From positions 1-16,898 of the forward strand of contig JAGGAG010000041.1 in NCBI GenBank assembly GCA_017889745.1: 16,898 nt of DNA. The letters run 5' to 3'. The stretch's first letter is position 1, and each line of letters begins with the position of its first letter. This DNA is from Gemmatimonadota bacterium (GTDB lineage Bacteria; Gemmatimonadota; Gemmatimonadetes; Gemmatimonadales; GWC2-71-9). Shown here piece by piece: positions 1 through 7,020 of the stretch. Below the pieces are notes generated by a model. That model was not told the origin of the DNA and ran no database searches. It saw only the letters and a list, made by a program, of their open reading frames with translations. Made by a program: the position numbers and the translations under genes.

Positions 1-671
1 GCGCCATCGACGGAGTCGGTACGCGCGATGATCACCAGCGGGTGGCTCGCGGCCTCACTCGCGGACTTGATCGCCTTGAGCTTCGCGAGCCATGCGTCGC
101 GCGGCACCAGTACCTTGTCGCGCTTGGCCTTTCCCACGTTCACGATGTGGCCGCAGGTCCGGTCGGACGGATCCTGGTTTTCGAGGTGAACGCCGCCCGC
201 GCCCACCCGGATCAGTTCGGAGGCGAGCGTGAAGGTCTGGCCGGGCCCGCCGAAGCCGGCCTCCATGTCGACGAACGCAGGGGGCATGGAGAGCAGTTCC
301 TTGCCCTCGGAATCGAACCACGCGGCGTGGCGCGCGCCCTCGATGCCCTTTCGCATCATCAGCACGAGGTCGACCATCTGGTGTGACTGATACACGCCGA
401 TGTCGGGATACATGTTCCACGTCGCCGCCAGCTGCCAGCCGCTGCCGTACAGGGCCTGGAAACCCAGCTTGGTCATGAGCGCGGCGGTATAGGCATCGTA
501 CGCGCCGGCGGAGTGGAGGTAGCTCCCCGTGTCGCGCGCCTCGTGGAGCAGGCGGCGGAGCTTCACGGCGGGGTTTTCGGTTTCGGGAGGAGCGAGCAGC
601 TTGCTGAGCTCGCCGGCCGGAAAGGGCACCTTGCCGGCAACGGGGGACTTGGGATTCGCGGTGGCCGTCAC
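1..671 (-). CDS. aceA: Isocitrate lyase, N-terminal part (3' end lies outside the window)
   Basis: First enzyme of the glyoxylate shunt; it cleaves isocitrate to glyoxylate and succinate in the cytosol. I translated the minus strand by hand: 223 complete codons, open at the window edge, so about half of a usual ~430-residue enzyme. Seen: SGWQLAA at residues 77-83 (isocitrate lyases have SGWQVAA here, methylisocitrate lyases SGGG), DMEAGFGG at 135-142, VHLENQ at 161-166, the catalytic-loop CGH at 173-175, KVLVP at 186-190 and ARTDS at 216-220. The residues just before CGH are Arg-Thr, where E. coli has Lys-Lys. The start is GTG at 671: GGAG sits six bases upstream, and an in-frame TGA farther upstream (near 745) limits extension. 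It is divergent from the polysaccharide operon and functionally unrelated. Methylisocitrate lyase is the main alternative, less likely because of SGW. Confidence 0.82.
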   Translation of the reverse strand, partial: MTATANPKSPVAGKVPFPAGELSKLLAPPETENPAVKLRRLLHEARDTGSYLHSAGAYDAYTAALMTKLGFQALYGSGWQLAATWNMYPDIGVYQSHQMVDLVLMMRKGIEGARHAAWFDSEGKELLSMPPAFVDMEAGFGGPGQTFTLASELIRVGAGGVHLENQDPSDRTCGHIVNVGKAKRDKVLVPRDAWLAKLKAIKSASEAASHPLVIIARTDSVDG

Positions 672-695
672 GGGGCGCTCCGGTTGAGGACAGGC

Positions 696-714
696 GTGCT
701 CCAGCACGGGTGCT
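696..714 (-). repeat. Triple alternating 5-bp inverted element in the isocitrate lyase leader
   Basis: On the plus strand the stretch reads GTGCTCCAGCACGGGTGCT: GTGCT, AGCAC and GTGCT in turn, each start 7 bp after the previous one. The middle copy can pair with either neighbour, so the leader RNA of the minus-strand gene could form two mutually exclusive small hairpins of about 4-bp stem and 4-nt loop. It ends 24 bp upstream of the GTG start. This could equally be a protein-binding site or chance in GC-rich DNA. Confidence 0.3.
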
Positions 715-734
715 CGCAGGCACCCTAGCTGGGC

Positions 735-752
735 TTGTGAATTATTTCACAA
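735..752. promoter_or_regulatory. CRP/FNR-family-like operator palindrome
   Basis: The sequence TTGTGAATTATTTCACAA has perfect 7-bp arms (TTGTGAA/TTCACAA) around a 4-bp centre. It contains the exact TGTGA-N6-TCACA spacing known for CRP-type regulators. Its right edge as seen from the lyase gene lies 63 bp upstream of the GTG at 671. It sits in an AT-rich island inside otherwise very GC-rich DNA. The plus-strand operon starts 317 bp away on the other side, so the lyase is the more likely target. Which regulator binds it, and whether it activates or represses, cannot be read from the sequence. Confidence 0.5.
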
Positions 753-1069
753 ACATACTACGCTACTTCTCGCTACACCAGAGCATCGCTCAGACCCGCC
801 GCAGGGACAAGGCTGGGTCGCCACGGGACGATGACGGCGGCCGGCAGGGCGGCCAGCCGGTCGAAAGGAAGAAGGCCGGCCGAAGGAGCGCGGGGCTGCG
901 CGGTCCTGACGCCAACGAGCGGTACCTGGTTCGCAGGGGCAAGTTCAAGGCTGGGAGCGCGTTGAGAGCGGCGCCGGCTTATGTTGCTCTCCGTTCGCTA
1001 ATCCCGATGGGCTCGGCGGCTTCGGAGCGGAGCGCTGATGCCTGATTGCAGCTATGGGGGTGCCCCAAC

Positions 1070-2335
1070 GTGCGGATCGTGGTGCTCACGGAGGCGTTTT
1101 CAAAACGCATGGGTTACGCCGCGATGGCACTGCCCAGGCACCTGGCCCGCTTAGGGGCCGAGGTGCACGTGCTCACCAGCGGCCTCCCTCCCTACCACCA
1201 GGCCAGCGGGTTTGCCACGACCTACGGTCAGTTCTCCGGGGGCGAGACCCTCGTTCCCGGCACCGAGGAACAGTACGACGGCTATACCCTGCACGTCCTG
1301 CCTTTCCATCGTCGCTTCGGGTACGTGCGGCTGCGCGGCATGCAGCGCCGGCTTCTCGAGCTCCGGCCCGACATTGTCCAGACGTTTGCCGTAGTCGGGT
1401 GGCTGCCACTCGACGCTGCAGTGGCCCAGATGCGCGGCGGGTTTGCGCTGTTCACCGGCAGTCACACGACCGCATCGGTATTCCGGCCGGCACAACCAGG
1501 GGTCCACCTCTCCTTCGCGGCCCGCGTCGCAAACCTGCTCACGCGTACGATGCCGGGCGCGTTCAACAGTTGGCGGAGCGAGCGCTGTTATGGAGCGACG
1601 GTCGACTGCGCGGATATCGCGGTGCGGTTCCTTGGCGTTCCTGCGCGCAAAGTCGTGGTCGCCCCGCTCGGTGTGGATACGGACGTCTTTGCCCCAATCG
1701 CGTCCACGGCCGCAGTCGAGGCACGGCGCGCGCACCGGGCACGGCATGGAGCCGGCGACGAGGACATCGTCTGCGTCTATTCCGGGCGCCTCACCCCGGA
1801 CAAGAATCCACTCCTGCTGGCGCGCGCAGTGGCACGCCTGCGCGCGGAGGGCCGACCCTACCGGGCCTTCGTCGTGGGTGAGGGTCCCCAGGCGGAGGAA
1901 ATCGCCGCCACCGCCGGTGCGCTGGTGCACCCCTTCGTCCACTTCACGGAACTGGCGGCCTGGTACCGTGCGGCCGATATCGGCGTGTGGCCGACCCAGG
2001 AGTCGACGTCCATGCTCGATGCGGCGGCGTGCGGGCTGCCCATCGTCGTTAATGACACCTTGAGAGCCGTCGAGCGCATCCAGGGCAACGGCGTCACGTA
2101 CCGCCTGGACGATGAGGACGATCTGGTCCGCGTACTTCGCGAACTCGCGCCGCCGGCGCGTCGCGTCGCACTCGGGGCAGTGGGAGCGCAGCGCATGCGC
2201 GACGAGTTCAGCTGGACGGTACTGGCCGCGCAGCGGCTGCGTGACTACGAAGAGGTGCTGGGGCGACATGGTCCACTGGGTGCGCCGTCCATCCTTCACG
2301 ACGGACCGAAGGCGACTGGTGTGGCGGAGACGTGA
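1070..2335 (+). CDS. Glycosyltransferase, GT4 family (first in the cluster)
   Basis: Predicted cytoplasmic or membrane-associated GT-B enzyme of 421 residues, transferring a sugar from a nucleotide-sugar donor to the growing lipid-linked repeat unit. Seen: N-terminal Rossmann strand MRIVVLTEAF; linker VAPLGVDTDVF at 197-207; the GT4 donor-domain signature SGRLTPDKNP at 238-247; VVGEGP at 268-273; and a variant of the ExxxxxxxE donor motif, ESTSMLDAAACGLP at 311-324, in which the second acidic residue is Asp and the spacing is shortened. The start chosen is GTG 1070, with GGGGG at 1056-1060 upstream and the usual GT4 N-terminus following; an in-frame TTG at 1046 would add eight unlikely residues. 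Donor and linkage cannot be told. It is separated from the next gene by 183 bp, so it may not be coupled to the main operon. Confidence 0.85.
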   Translation: MRIVVLTEAFSKRMGYAAMALPRHLARLGAEVHVLTSGLPPYHQASGFATTYGQFSGGETLVPGTEEQYDGYTLHVLPFHRRFGYVRLRGMQRRLLELRPDIVQTFAVVGWLPLDAAVAQMRGGFALFTGSHTTASVFRPAQPGVHLSFAARVANLLTRTMPGAFNSWRSERCYGATVDCADIAVRFLGVPARKVVVAPLGVDTDVFAPIASTAAVEARRAHRARHGAGDEDIVCVYSGRLTPDKNPLLLARAVARLRAEGRPYRAFVVGEGPQAEEIAATAGALVHPFVHFTELAAWYRAADIGVWPTQESTSMLDAAACGLPIVVNDTLRAVERIQGNGVTYRLDDEDDLVRVLRELAPPARRVALGAVGAQRMRDEFSWTVLAAQRLRDYEEVLGRHGPLGAPSILHDGPKATGVAET

Positions 2336-2415
2336 GGCGTGCCGCCGCGGGACCCTGGGTCTGAGGCCGTTTCACCTGTCCGCATCGCCCAGATGCCGCC
2401 CGGAAACGCGTCTCG

Positions 2416-2481
2416 CGGCGCTATATTTCGCCCGCGTTACGGCGGGTTGCGGTCGGCGCTCACCGGATCCGGCAGCTGGCC
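2416..2481 (+). pseudogene. Probable relic of an AsnB (asparagine synthetase) C-terminus
   Basis: This stretch of the 183-bp gap 2336-2518, read in frame from 2416, gives a peptide aligning without gaps to the last ~20 residues of the intact AsnB encoded at 10547-12520. Eleven of 20 positions are identical to AsnB residues 631-650 (pattern R-x-Y-x-S-P-A-L-x-R-V, then H-x-x-R-Q), and several others are conservative. The DNA matches 12442-12496 at 39 of 55 positions by hand count. Both tryptophans of the intact copy are arginine here (TGG to CGG). There is an in-frame TGA at 2362-2364 upstream and nothing resembling the rest of AsnB, so only the tail would remain. The match is short and could be chance. 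Confidence 0.4.
2422..2427 (+). promoter_or_regulatory. Weak -10-like TATATT upstream of the acetyltransferase
   Basis: TATATT lies about 90 bp before the GTG at 2519, in the only sizeable gap before the long coupled operon, where a promoter would be expected. No recognisable -35 sits 16-18 bp upstream (the bases there are CCCGGA). It also falls inside the proposed asnB relic, so the resemblance may be fortuitous. Confidence 0.15.
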
Positions 2482-2504
2482 ATCGCCGTGCCTCGACGAT
2501 CCCT

Positions 2505-2511
2505 GGGAGGG
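2505..2511 (+). promoter_or_regulatory. Shine-Dalgarno that fixes the acetyltransferase start
   Basis: GGGAGGG, with the core GGAGG, lies 7 bp before the GTG at 2519. The frame stays open upstream to 2339, but the upstream part has no hexapeptide repeats and overlaps the asnB relic in another frame. The site therefore decides the start. Confidence 0.65.
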
Positions 2512-2518
2512 CCGCGCG

Positions 2519-3091
2519 GTGGCAGCGTTGTTCGTAAGAGCATTTCGTCGGCTGCGATACGCGCACCTGTATCGACGCGGTGAGGTCGATTCCACCGTTC
2601 GTTTCCTCCGCTGGGCGCGCATCACGAACATCCGACGTCAGCGCTCCGCCATCCGGATCGGGGCGCACAGCACGATCGGAGGCGAGTTGCTCACCTTCGC
2701 GCATGGCGGAGCGATCGGCATCGGCTCCTGGTGCTTTGTCGGCGAGGGGACGCGGATCTGGTCCTCGAGCCGCATCCGGATCGGCGACCGCGTGCTCATT
2801 TCGCACAACGTGAACATCCATGACACCAACGCGCATCCGCTCGATGCCGCCGCGCGTCATCAACAATTCGTCGCCATCAGCACTGTGGGGCATCCCCGCG
2901 AGCTCGACGGGGTCGCGGCCGAGCCGATCGAGATCGGCGATGATGCGTGGATCGGCTTCAATGCCATCATCCTCAAGGGCGTGCGGATCGGGGCCCGGGC
3001 GATTGTCGGAGCGGGGAGCGTGGTGACGCAGGATGTTCCCGACGATGGCGTATACGTCGGGAACCGCCTGCTCGGCGGGCTGCCGGCATGA
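2519..3091 (+). CDS. Hexapeptide-repeat O-acetyltransferase (LbH, maltose/serine acetyltransferase-like)
   Basis: Predicted cytoplasmic acetyl-CoA-dependent acetyltransferase of 190 residues that would O- or N-acetylate a sugar of the repeat unit or its precursor. It folds as a left-handed beta helix. Seen: repeated [LIV]-G-x-x hexapeptides from about 46 to 99 (IRIGAH, IGIGSWCFVG, IRIGDR), the putative catalytic-loop region ISHNVNIHDTNAHPLD at 94-109, then further repeats IEIGDDAWIG and VRIGARAIVGAGSVV at 137-169 and a short C-terminal GNR. A loop of about 25 residues (111-135) interrupts the helix, as is common in this family. The start is GTG 2519 because of the strong Shine-Dalgarno; starts at 2339 or 2393 would add unrelated residues. 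Its stop overlaps the next start (ATGA at 3088). Substrate unknown. Confidence 0.85.
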   Translation: MAALFVRAFRRLRYAHLYRRGEVDSTVRFLRWARITNIRRQRSAIRIGAHSTIGGELLTFAHGGAIGIGSWCFVGEGTRIWSSSRIRIGDRVLISHNVNIHDTNAHPLDAAARHQQFVAISTVGHPRELDGVAAEPIEIGDDAWIGFNAIILKGVRIGARAIVGAGSVVTQDVPDDGVYVGNRLLGGLPA

Positions 3092-3870
3092 CGCTGGCCC
3101 AGAGCCGATTTTTTCCGGACCTCGTTGCCAGATATCCGCGTGCGCCTTCGATCGCACTCTGCCGGGTGCCGGAGCTGGAACTCCTGAGTGCCGTCACGTT
3201 GCAGCCGCCAGTCCTAGACCATTGTTGCGGCGATGGCTGGATTGCCGGCCAGGCCTTCCCCAGTCGCGTGCTCGAGGCGGGCGTGGACATCAGCAGGCCG
3301 GCGCTGGCGCAGGCGGCGGCGGCGGGACGGTACCTGCACACGGAATGGGGCGACGCCGGTCGGGAGCTGCCGTTCGGCACAGCGTCGTTCAGGACCGTGT
3401 TCAACAACAGCGGCATCGAGCATATCCCCGATCTGGACCGCGCCATCGCTGAGATCGCACGGGTGCTCGCGCCTGGCGGTCGCCTGCACATCAACGTACT
3501 GAACCGCCGGTATTTTGAGCGATGGCCGTTGTCGCCCGAATCGCTCCAGGCCTATCGCACCTTCCAGCCATTCCTGCATGCGCTGGATGAGGTGGAGTGG
3601 TCTGCGGTGCTGACCCGGCATGGCTTCGAGCCTCCCTCCTTCGCCGATTATTTCGCGCCCGACGTGTCGCGGGTCCTGGCCGAACTCGACTACACCTACA
3701 GCGCCCACTATCTCGGCCACGCCTGGTCGCTTCGGGTCGTGCGTGACCGGGTCACTCCGGGTTCGGTGCTGCGGCGCAGGATCGTGGAGTCGCTCGGCCC
3801 CCTGTCGTGGGAGGCCCTGCCGGGATCGGGAAGCGGATTCCTCATCACGGCCGTGCGCCGGGCGGCATGA
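3088..3870 (+). CDS. SAM-dependent methyltransferase, class I (first of two)
   Basis: Predicted soluble 260-residue methyltransferase of the Methyltransf_11 type. Seen: motif I PVLDHCCGDG at 41-50, in which the usual D-x-G-C-G-x-G has Cys for the first Gly; the acidic end of strand 2 in GVDIS at 65-69; and the post-motif region with IEHIPDLDRAIAEIARVLAPGG at about 110-131 (written here only as a landmark: H112, then VLAPGG). The N-terminal ~40 residues precede the Rossmann core, and the C-terminal half has no motif I know. Context points to methylation of a sugar hydroxyl of the repeat unit or of a capping residue, but that is inference. ATG 3088 overlaps the previous stop by four bases, and the stop overlaps the next ATG (3867). 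Ubiquinone/menaquinone-type methyltransferases share these motifs, so the substrate is open. Confidence 0.8.
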   Translation: MTLAQSRFFPDLVARYPRAPSIALCRVPELELLSAVTLQPPVLDHCCGDGWIAGQAFPSRVLEAGVDISRPALAQAAAAGRYLHTEWGDAGRELPFGTASFRTVFNNSGIEHIPDLDRAIAEIARVLAPGGRLHINVLNRRYFERWPLSPESLQAYRTFQPFLHALDEVEWSAVLTRHGFEPPSFADYFAPDVSRVLAELDYTYSAHYLGHAWSLRVVRDRVTPGSVLRRRIVESLGPLSWEALPGSGSGFLITAVRRAA

Positions 3871-5174
3871 GCGAGGACCCCGGTGCGGGAGGACGCACGG
3901 CGGGCGCGGGCGACGTGATGCCGGCTGTCGTGACCTCGCGGGATATGCGTGTCCGGGCGACACTGCTGGCCCTGTGCGTCGCGGGCTATCCGCTGGCGGC
4001 CGCGATACAGGCGGTCACGGGGCTCTCCTCCCGCCTCGTGACCGTGCCATACCGGGCCCTCGTCGCCGGACTATCCATCTGGGTGTTGGTGCGTGCCTGG
4101 AAGGCGGGCTGGTCCGGGTATGGCGGCATGCTCTGGCTGCCGCTGGCGGTGTTCTGGCTGCTGTACGCATGGCGGCTCGCGATGGACGGGCTGTTCCTGC
4201 CCGTCGCCTTCGGGGATCCGTTCAGCGACTACCTGCTCCTCGGCCTCGGCGCATCCTTGCTGCCGATGCTGGCCTGCTTCACGATCGTGGATGCGGATGC
4301 CGCAGCCCGCGCACGGACGCTGACGATCGCCATGGCCACGTGCGGTGCGGTGGCCGCCGTCATCCTCGGGTTTCGCGATATCGCCCTTGGCAATTTCCTG
4401 AGCGTCATCACCGGCCGGCTCGGCCTCGAGGCGCTCAACCCGATATCACTTGGCCATCTTGGAGTTACGACGAGCCTGCTGTGGATGGATCGGTTGCTTT
4501 CTCCATCGGGGTCGCGATACCGCGTGCTGGGAATCGCCGCAGTACTTGCCGGAATCGCGGTCGCCGTCATTTCCGGTTCACGGGGGCCCATCCTCGCCCT
4601 GATCGTGTGCTCGGCAGCAATGCTTCTTGTGGCACGGCACCGGGGGCGCAGCGTCCTCGGTGTGGTGCTGGTCGCGGTCGCGGTAGTGACCGGAGTACAG
4701 GGAGCGCGAATTGCGGGCGATCAACTCGGCCTCGGGGTCATCCAGCGCGTCGGTGGGTGGGGTGAAGACCGGTCGTCGCTGGATCGAGTCACCATCCTCC
4801 GCGACTCGTGGGACCAGTTCCTCGCCCATCCCCTGCTCGGAAGCGGCTTGCAGGAGAAGGTGAGCGGCTCCTATCCCCACAACCCGGCGCTGGAGGCATT
4901 CATGGCGACCGGCGTGGTGGGCGGTGCGACATTCTTCCTGCTGCTGGTGGCCGGTACGCTGGCGGCCCTCCGGCTCGTTCGCGCCGCGGGCGACGGGGCG
5001 TGGCTCGGCATCCTCCTCCTGCAGTACCTGCTCGGTGCGATGCTCTCGGGAGCGGTGTATGCCGGGACCACGCTTTACCCGCTCCTCGCGGCCGGTGTCG
5101 CGCTGGCGTCGACACTTCCGCGCACGACATGGGCCGGATTCGTCCTCTCCCGGCCTCAGGAGGCGGGCGGCTGA
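3867..5174 (+). CDS. wzy: O-antigen polymerase/ligase (Wzy/WaaL type)
   Basis: Integral inner-membrane protein of 435 residues with about ten hydrophobic segments, the first near 31-52 and the last near 378-418. It would join lipid-linked repeat units in the periplasm (polymerase) or transfer the finished chain (ligase). Seen: the Wzy_C region, with SGSRGPILALIV at 236-247 and a large periplasmic loop (about 280-340) carrying RVTILRDSWDQFLAHPLLGSG (R307 to G327) and YPHNPALEAFMATG (336-349). The R-hh-hh-hP-hhG and H-N pattern is typical of O-antigen ligase/polymerase proteins. The WbpL, Wzx and Wzz-like neighbours favour polymerase. The start ATG 3867 overlaps the previous stop; in-frame ATGs at residues 18 and 27 are alternatives because the first 26 residues are Gly/Ala-rich and not membrane-like. 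The stop shares its last base with the next start. Confidence 0.82.
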   Translation: MSEDPGAGGRTAGAGDVMPAVVTSRDMRVRATLLALCVAGYPLAAAIQAVTGLSSRLVTVPYRALVAGLSIWVLVRAWKAGWSGYGGMLWLPLAVFWLLYAWRLAMDGLFLPVAFGDPFSDYLLLGLGASLLPMLACFTIVDADAAARARTLTIAMATCGAVAAVILGFRDIALGNFLSVITGRLGLEALNPISLGHLGVTTSLLWMDRLLSPSGSRYRVLGIAAVLAGIAVAVISGSRGPILALIVCSAAMLLVARHRGRSVLGVVLVAVAVVTGVQGARIAGDQLGLGVIQRVGGWGEDRSSLDRVTILRDSWDQFLAHPLLGSGLQEKVSGSYPHNPALEAFMATGVVGGATFFLLLVAGTLAALRLVRAAGDGAWLGILLLQYLLGAMLSGAVYAGTTLYPLLAAGVALASTLPRTTWAGFVLSRPQEAGG

Positions 5175-6070
5175 TGCGCGACAGTGTGCGCCGCGACGAA
5201 GGCGTGCTGATGCCAGCGGCGGGAAATGCCCCCGCGCCCGCGTCGTGGGAATCGGCGGTGGCCTGGCTCGTGGCACAGCCGGGCCAGACCGACCTCGTTC
5301 GCGCGTGCTATTATGACCCGCCGCTGGCCGTGGCGGCGCGACGGTATCACGCAAGCGAAGAATGGGCGGCGGTGCGCGCCATGTTGCCAACATCGGGCGG
5401 GCTGGCGCTCGATCTGGGCGCCGGCAACGGGATCGCGAGTTACGCGCTGGCCCGGGACGGCTGGCGCGTGGTGGCAGTCGAGCCGGATCCGAGCGCCGTG
5501 GTAGGTGCGGGCGCCATTCGTGCGCTTGCGGCCTCCGAAGGATTGGACATCACCGTCCTGGAGGGTGCAGGGGAGCGAATCGACCTTCCGTCAGCATCCG
5601 TGGACCTGGTGTTTGCGCGCCAGGTACTCCACCATGCGAACGATCTTCGCCAGCTCTGCCGCGAAGCAGCGCGGGTCCTGCGGCCGGGCGGGACGTTCGT
5701 GGCAGCCCGGGAGCATGTGCTGTCGCGTGCGAGCGACCTGCCCGCGTTCCACCGGGGTCATCCCCTGCATCGGCTTTACGGTGGCGAGCACGCCTACGTC
5801 CTTCGCGACTACCGCACCGCGCTCCGTGACGCCGGGCTCGTCATCCTTCGCGAGCTGCGGCCGCTTGAATCGGTGGTGAACTTCGCCCCCCTGACGCGCG
5901 CGTCGCTCCGGGGGGAACTGCAGGCCCGGCTGCGGCGGCTGCCGATGGGCTCGGCCGCGGCCCGGCTCCTCGACCATGAGCGGATCTACGACGCCGCGCG
6001 GTGGCTGGCGGCGCGGGTCGACGACCGGCCTGGCCGACTGTTCACTTTCGTGTGCAAGCGACCCGCGTGA
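5174..6070 (+). CDS. SAM-dependent methyltransferase, class I (second)
   Basis: Predicted soluble 298-residue methyltransferase. Seen: motif I LALDLGAGNG at 77-86; acidic strand-2 end VAVEPD at 100-105; ERIDLPSASVDLVFARQVLHH at 134-154 (only E134 and HH are used as landmarks), ending in the acidic/His signature of the Methyltransf_11 family; and ARVLRPGG at 166-173. The C-terminal ~120 residues contain a HxxxHPLHRLYGGEHAY-like segment and no motif I can name. ATG 5174 reuses the last base of the wzy stop (TGATG), with AGGAGG at 5158-5163. The weaker ATG at 5210 is an alternative. Its motifs differ enough from the gene at 3088 that it is not a recent duplicate. Sugar O-methylation is an inference from context. 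Confidence 0.8.
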   Translation: MRDSVRRDEGVLMPAAGNAPAPASWESAVAWLVAQPGQTDLVRACYYDPPLAVAARRYHASEEWAAVRAMLPTSGGLALDLGAGNGIASYALARDGWRVVAVEPDPSAVVGAGAIRALAASEGLDITVLEGAGERIDLPSASVDLVFARQVLHHANDLRQLCREAARVLRPGGTFVAAREHVLSRASDLPAFHRGHPLHRLYGGEHAYVLRDYRTALRDAGLVILRELRPLESVVNFAPLTRASLRGELQARLRRLPMGSAAARLLDHERIYDAARWLAARVDDRPGRLFTFVCKRPA

Positions 6071-7020
6071 CCCAGAGCAGCGGGACCACCTGGGTGACGG
6101 GTGCGCACGGCTTCATCGGGCGGCACGTGGTGAGCGAACTCGCCCGGGAGGGCGAAGCGGTCGCCGGGATCGGCCACGGGGCCTGGGCGGAGGCGGACTG
6201 GCACGCCGCAGGCCTCACGACGTGGCTCAACGCGGACGTCGGCGCCGAGTCACTCACGGCCCTTGCACAGGTGACTGGCGCTCCCCGTGCCGTGATTCAC
6301 CTGGCTGGCGGCTCGTCGGTGGCCCTTTCGCTTCGGGCGCCACACGAGGATTTCCAGCGCACGGTGTCCACCAGCCTGGCGCTGCTCGACTGGCTCCGGA
6401 GCTTCGCCCCACGCGCTGCGGCAGTGTTCGTCTCGAGCGCCGCGGTGTACGGCGAGGGGCACGTCGGCCGCATCGCGGAGCAGGCTGCCGTCGCGCCGCT
6501 GTCTCCCTATGGCGCGCACAAGGCGATGATGGAGCTTGCCTGTCGCGCGTTTGCGGGCAACTACGGGCTGCGGATCGTGCTCGTGCGACTCTTCTCCGTG
6601 TATGGCGCCGGGCTGGAGAAGCAACTGCTCTGGGACCTGTGCGGGCAGCTCGCCGTTGGTGCCGGGGTGACGCTGTCAGGCACCGGGCGCGAGCAGCGCG
6701 ACTGGCTGCACGTCACGGACGCGGCACGACTCCTGGTGGCCGCGCGCGGATGGGCCGGTGTGGAAGACGGATCACTGCTTGTGTTGAACGGAGGAACCGG
6801 CATCGGCGTCGAGATCCGTGATCTGGCTGGCAGGTTCGCTGTCGCGTGGGGCAACACGGCGCCGATCGGTTTCTCGGGTGCCGGGCGCGCGGGCGATCCC
6901 GTGTCACTGGTCGCCGACGTGGGGCAATTGAACGCGCGCGGCTTCCGCCCGGCCGTGCGCCTCGACGACGGGCTTGCCGGGGTGGTCTCGTGGTACAGGG
7001 CACGAACGAGGGCTACATGA
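6067..7020 (+). CDS. NAD-dependent epimerase/dehydratase (extended SDR)
   Basis: Predicted cytosolic 317-residue extended short-chain dehydrogenase acting on a nucleotide sugar (epimerase, dehydratase or 4-keto-reductase). Seen: NAD(P)-binding TGAHGFIG at 11-18; catalytic Ser region SSAAVYG at 123-129; active-site YGAHK (YxxxK) at 148-152; RLFSVYGAGLEKQLLWDLC at 174-192; and REQRDWLHV, the usual substrate-side segment of this family, further on. The catalytic triad looks intact. The start GTG 6067 overlaps the previous stop (GTGA). No strong Shine-Dalgarno precedes it, fitting translational coupling. It lies in the middle of polymer-assembly genes rather than beside the WbpV/WbpM-like genes, so it probably makes a different sugar of the repeat unit. 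The exact reaction cannot be assigned. Confidence 0.8.
   Translation: MTQSSGTTWVTGAHGFIGRHVVSELAREGEAVAGIGHGAWAEADWHAAGLTTWLNADVGAESLTALAQVTGAPRAVIHLAGGSSVALSLRAPHEDFQRTVSTSLALLDWLRSFAPRAAAVFVSSAAVYGEGHVGRIAEQAAVAPLSPYGAHKAMMELACRAFAGNYGLRIVLVRLFSVYGAGLEKQLLWDLCGQLAVGAGVTLSGTGREQRDWLHVTDAARLLVAARGWAGVEDGSLLVLNGGTGIGVEIRDLAGRFAVAWGNTAPIGFSGAGRAGDPVSLVADVGQLNARGFRPAVRLDDGLAGVVSWYRARTRAT

Larger units (their letters stand above)
672..1069. other. Gene-free divergent intergenic region
   Basis: About 400 bp between the divergent isocitrate lyase and the first glycosyltransferase. The part near the lyase holds three alternating copies of a 5-bp element (696-714), a CRP/FNR-like palindrome (735-752) and a short AT-rich island (about 735-780). 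The rest (about 780-1069) is GC-rich with many short GGCCGG-type palindromes. I found no convincing -35/-10 pair for the plus-strand operon, no tRNA and no terminator. An open frame at 710-1045 runs through the AT-rich palindrome and is not credible as a gene. Confidence 0.6.

Noticed and set aside
55..723. Long minus-strand frame overlapping the isocitrate lyase
   Set aside because: Arg/Pro/Gly-rich low-complexity translation; the other minus-strand frame gives clear isocitrate lyase motifs.
838..881. GGCCGG-rich inverted repeats as a structured RNA or tRNA
   Set aside because: Short, overlapping palindromes expected in very GC-rich DNA; no cloverleaf or loop consensus found.
710..1045. Open frame of 111 codons on the plus strand in the divergent intergenic region
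   Set aside because: It starts inside the lyase leader, runs through the AT-rich palindrome, has no ribosome-binding site and its composition is not like the real genes.
1151..2299. Long antisense frames (also 7796-8962, 11438-12730 and 14555-15721)
   Set aside because: Antisense open frames are expected in GC-rich coding DNA; translations are Arg/Pro-rich, without motifs, and lie opposite confident genes.
2339..2518. Upstream extension of the acetyltransferase to GTG 2339 or ATG 2393
   Set aside because: The extra residues have no family similarity, and a strong ribosome-binding site lies just before GTG 2519.
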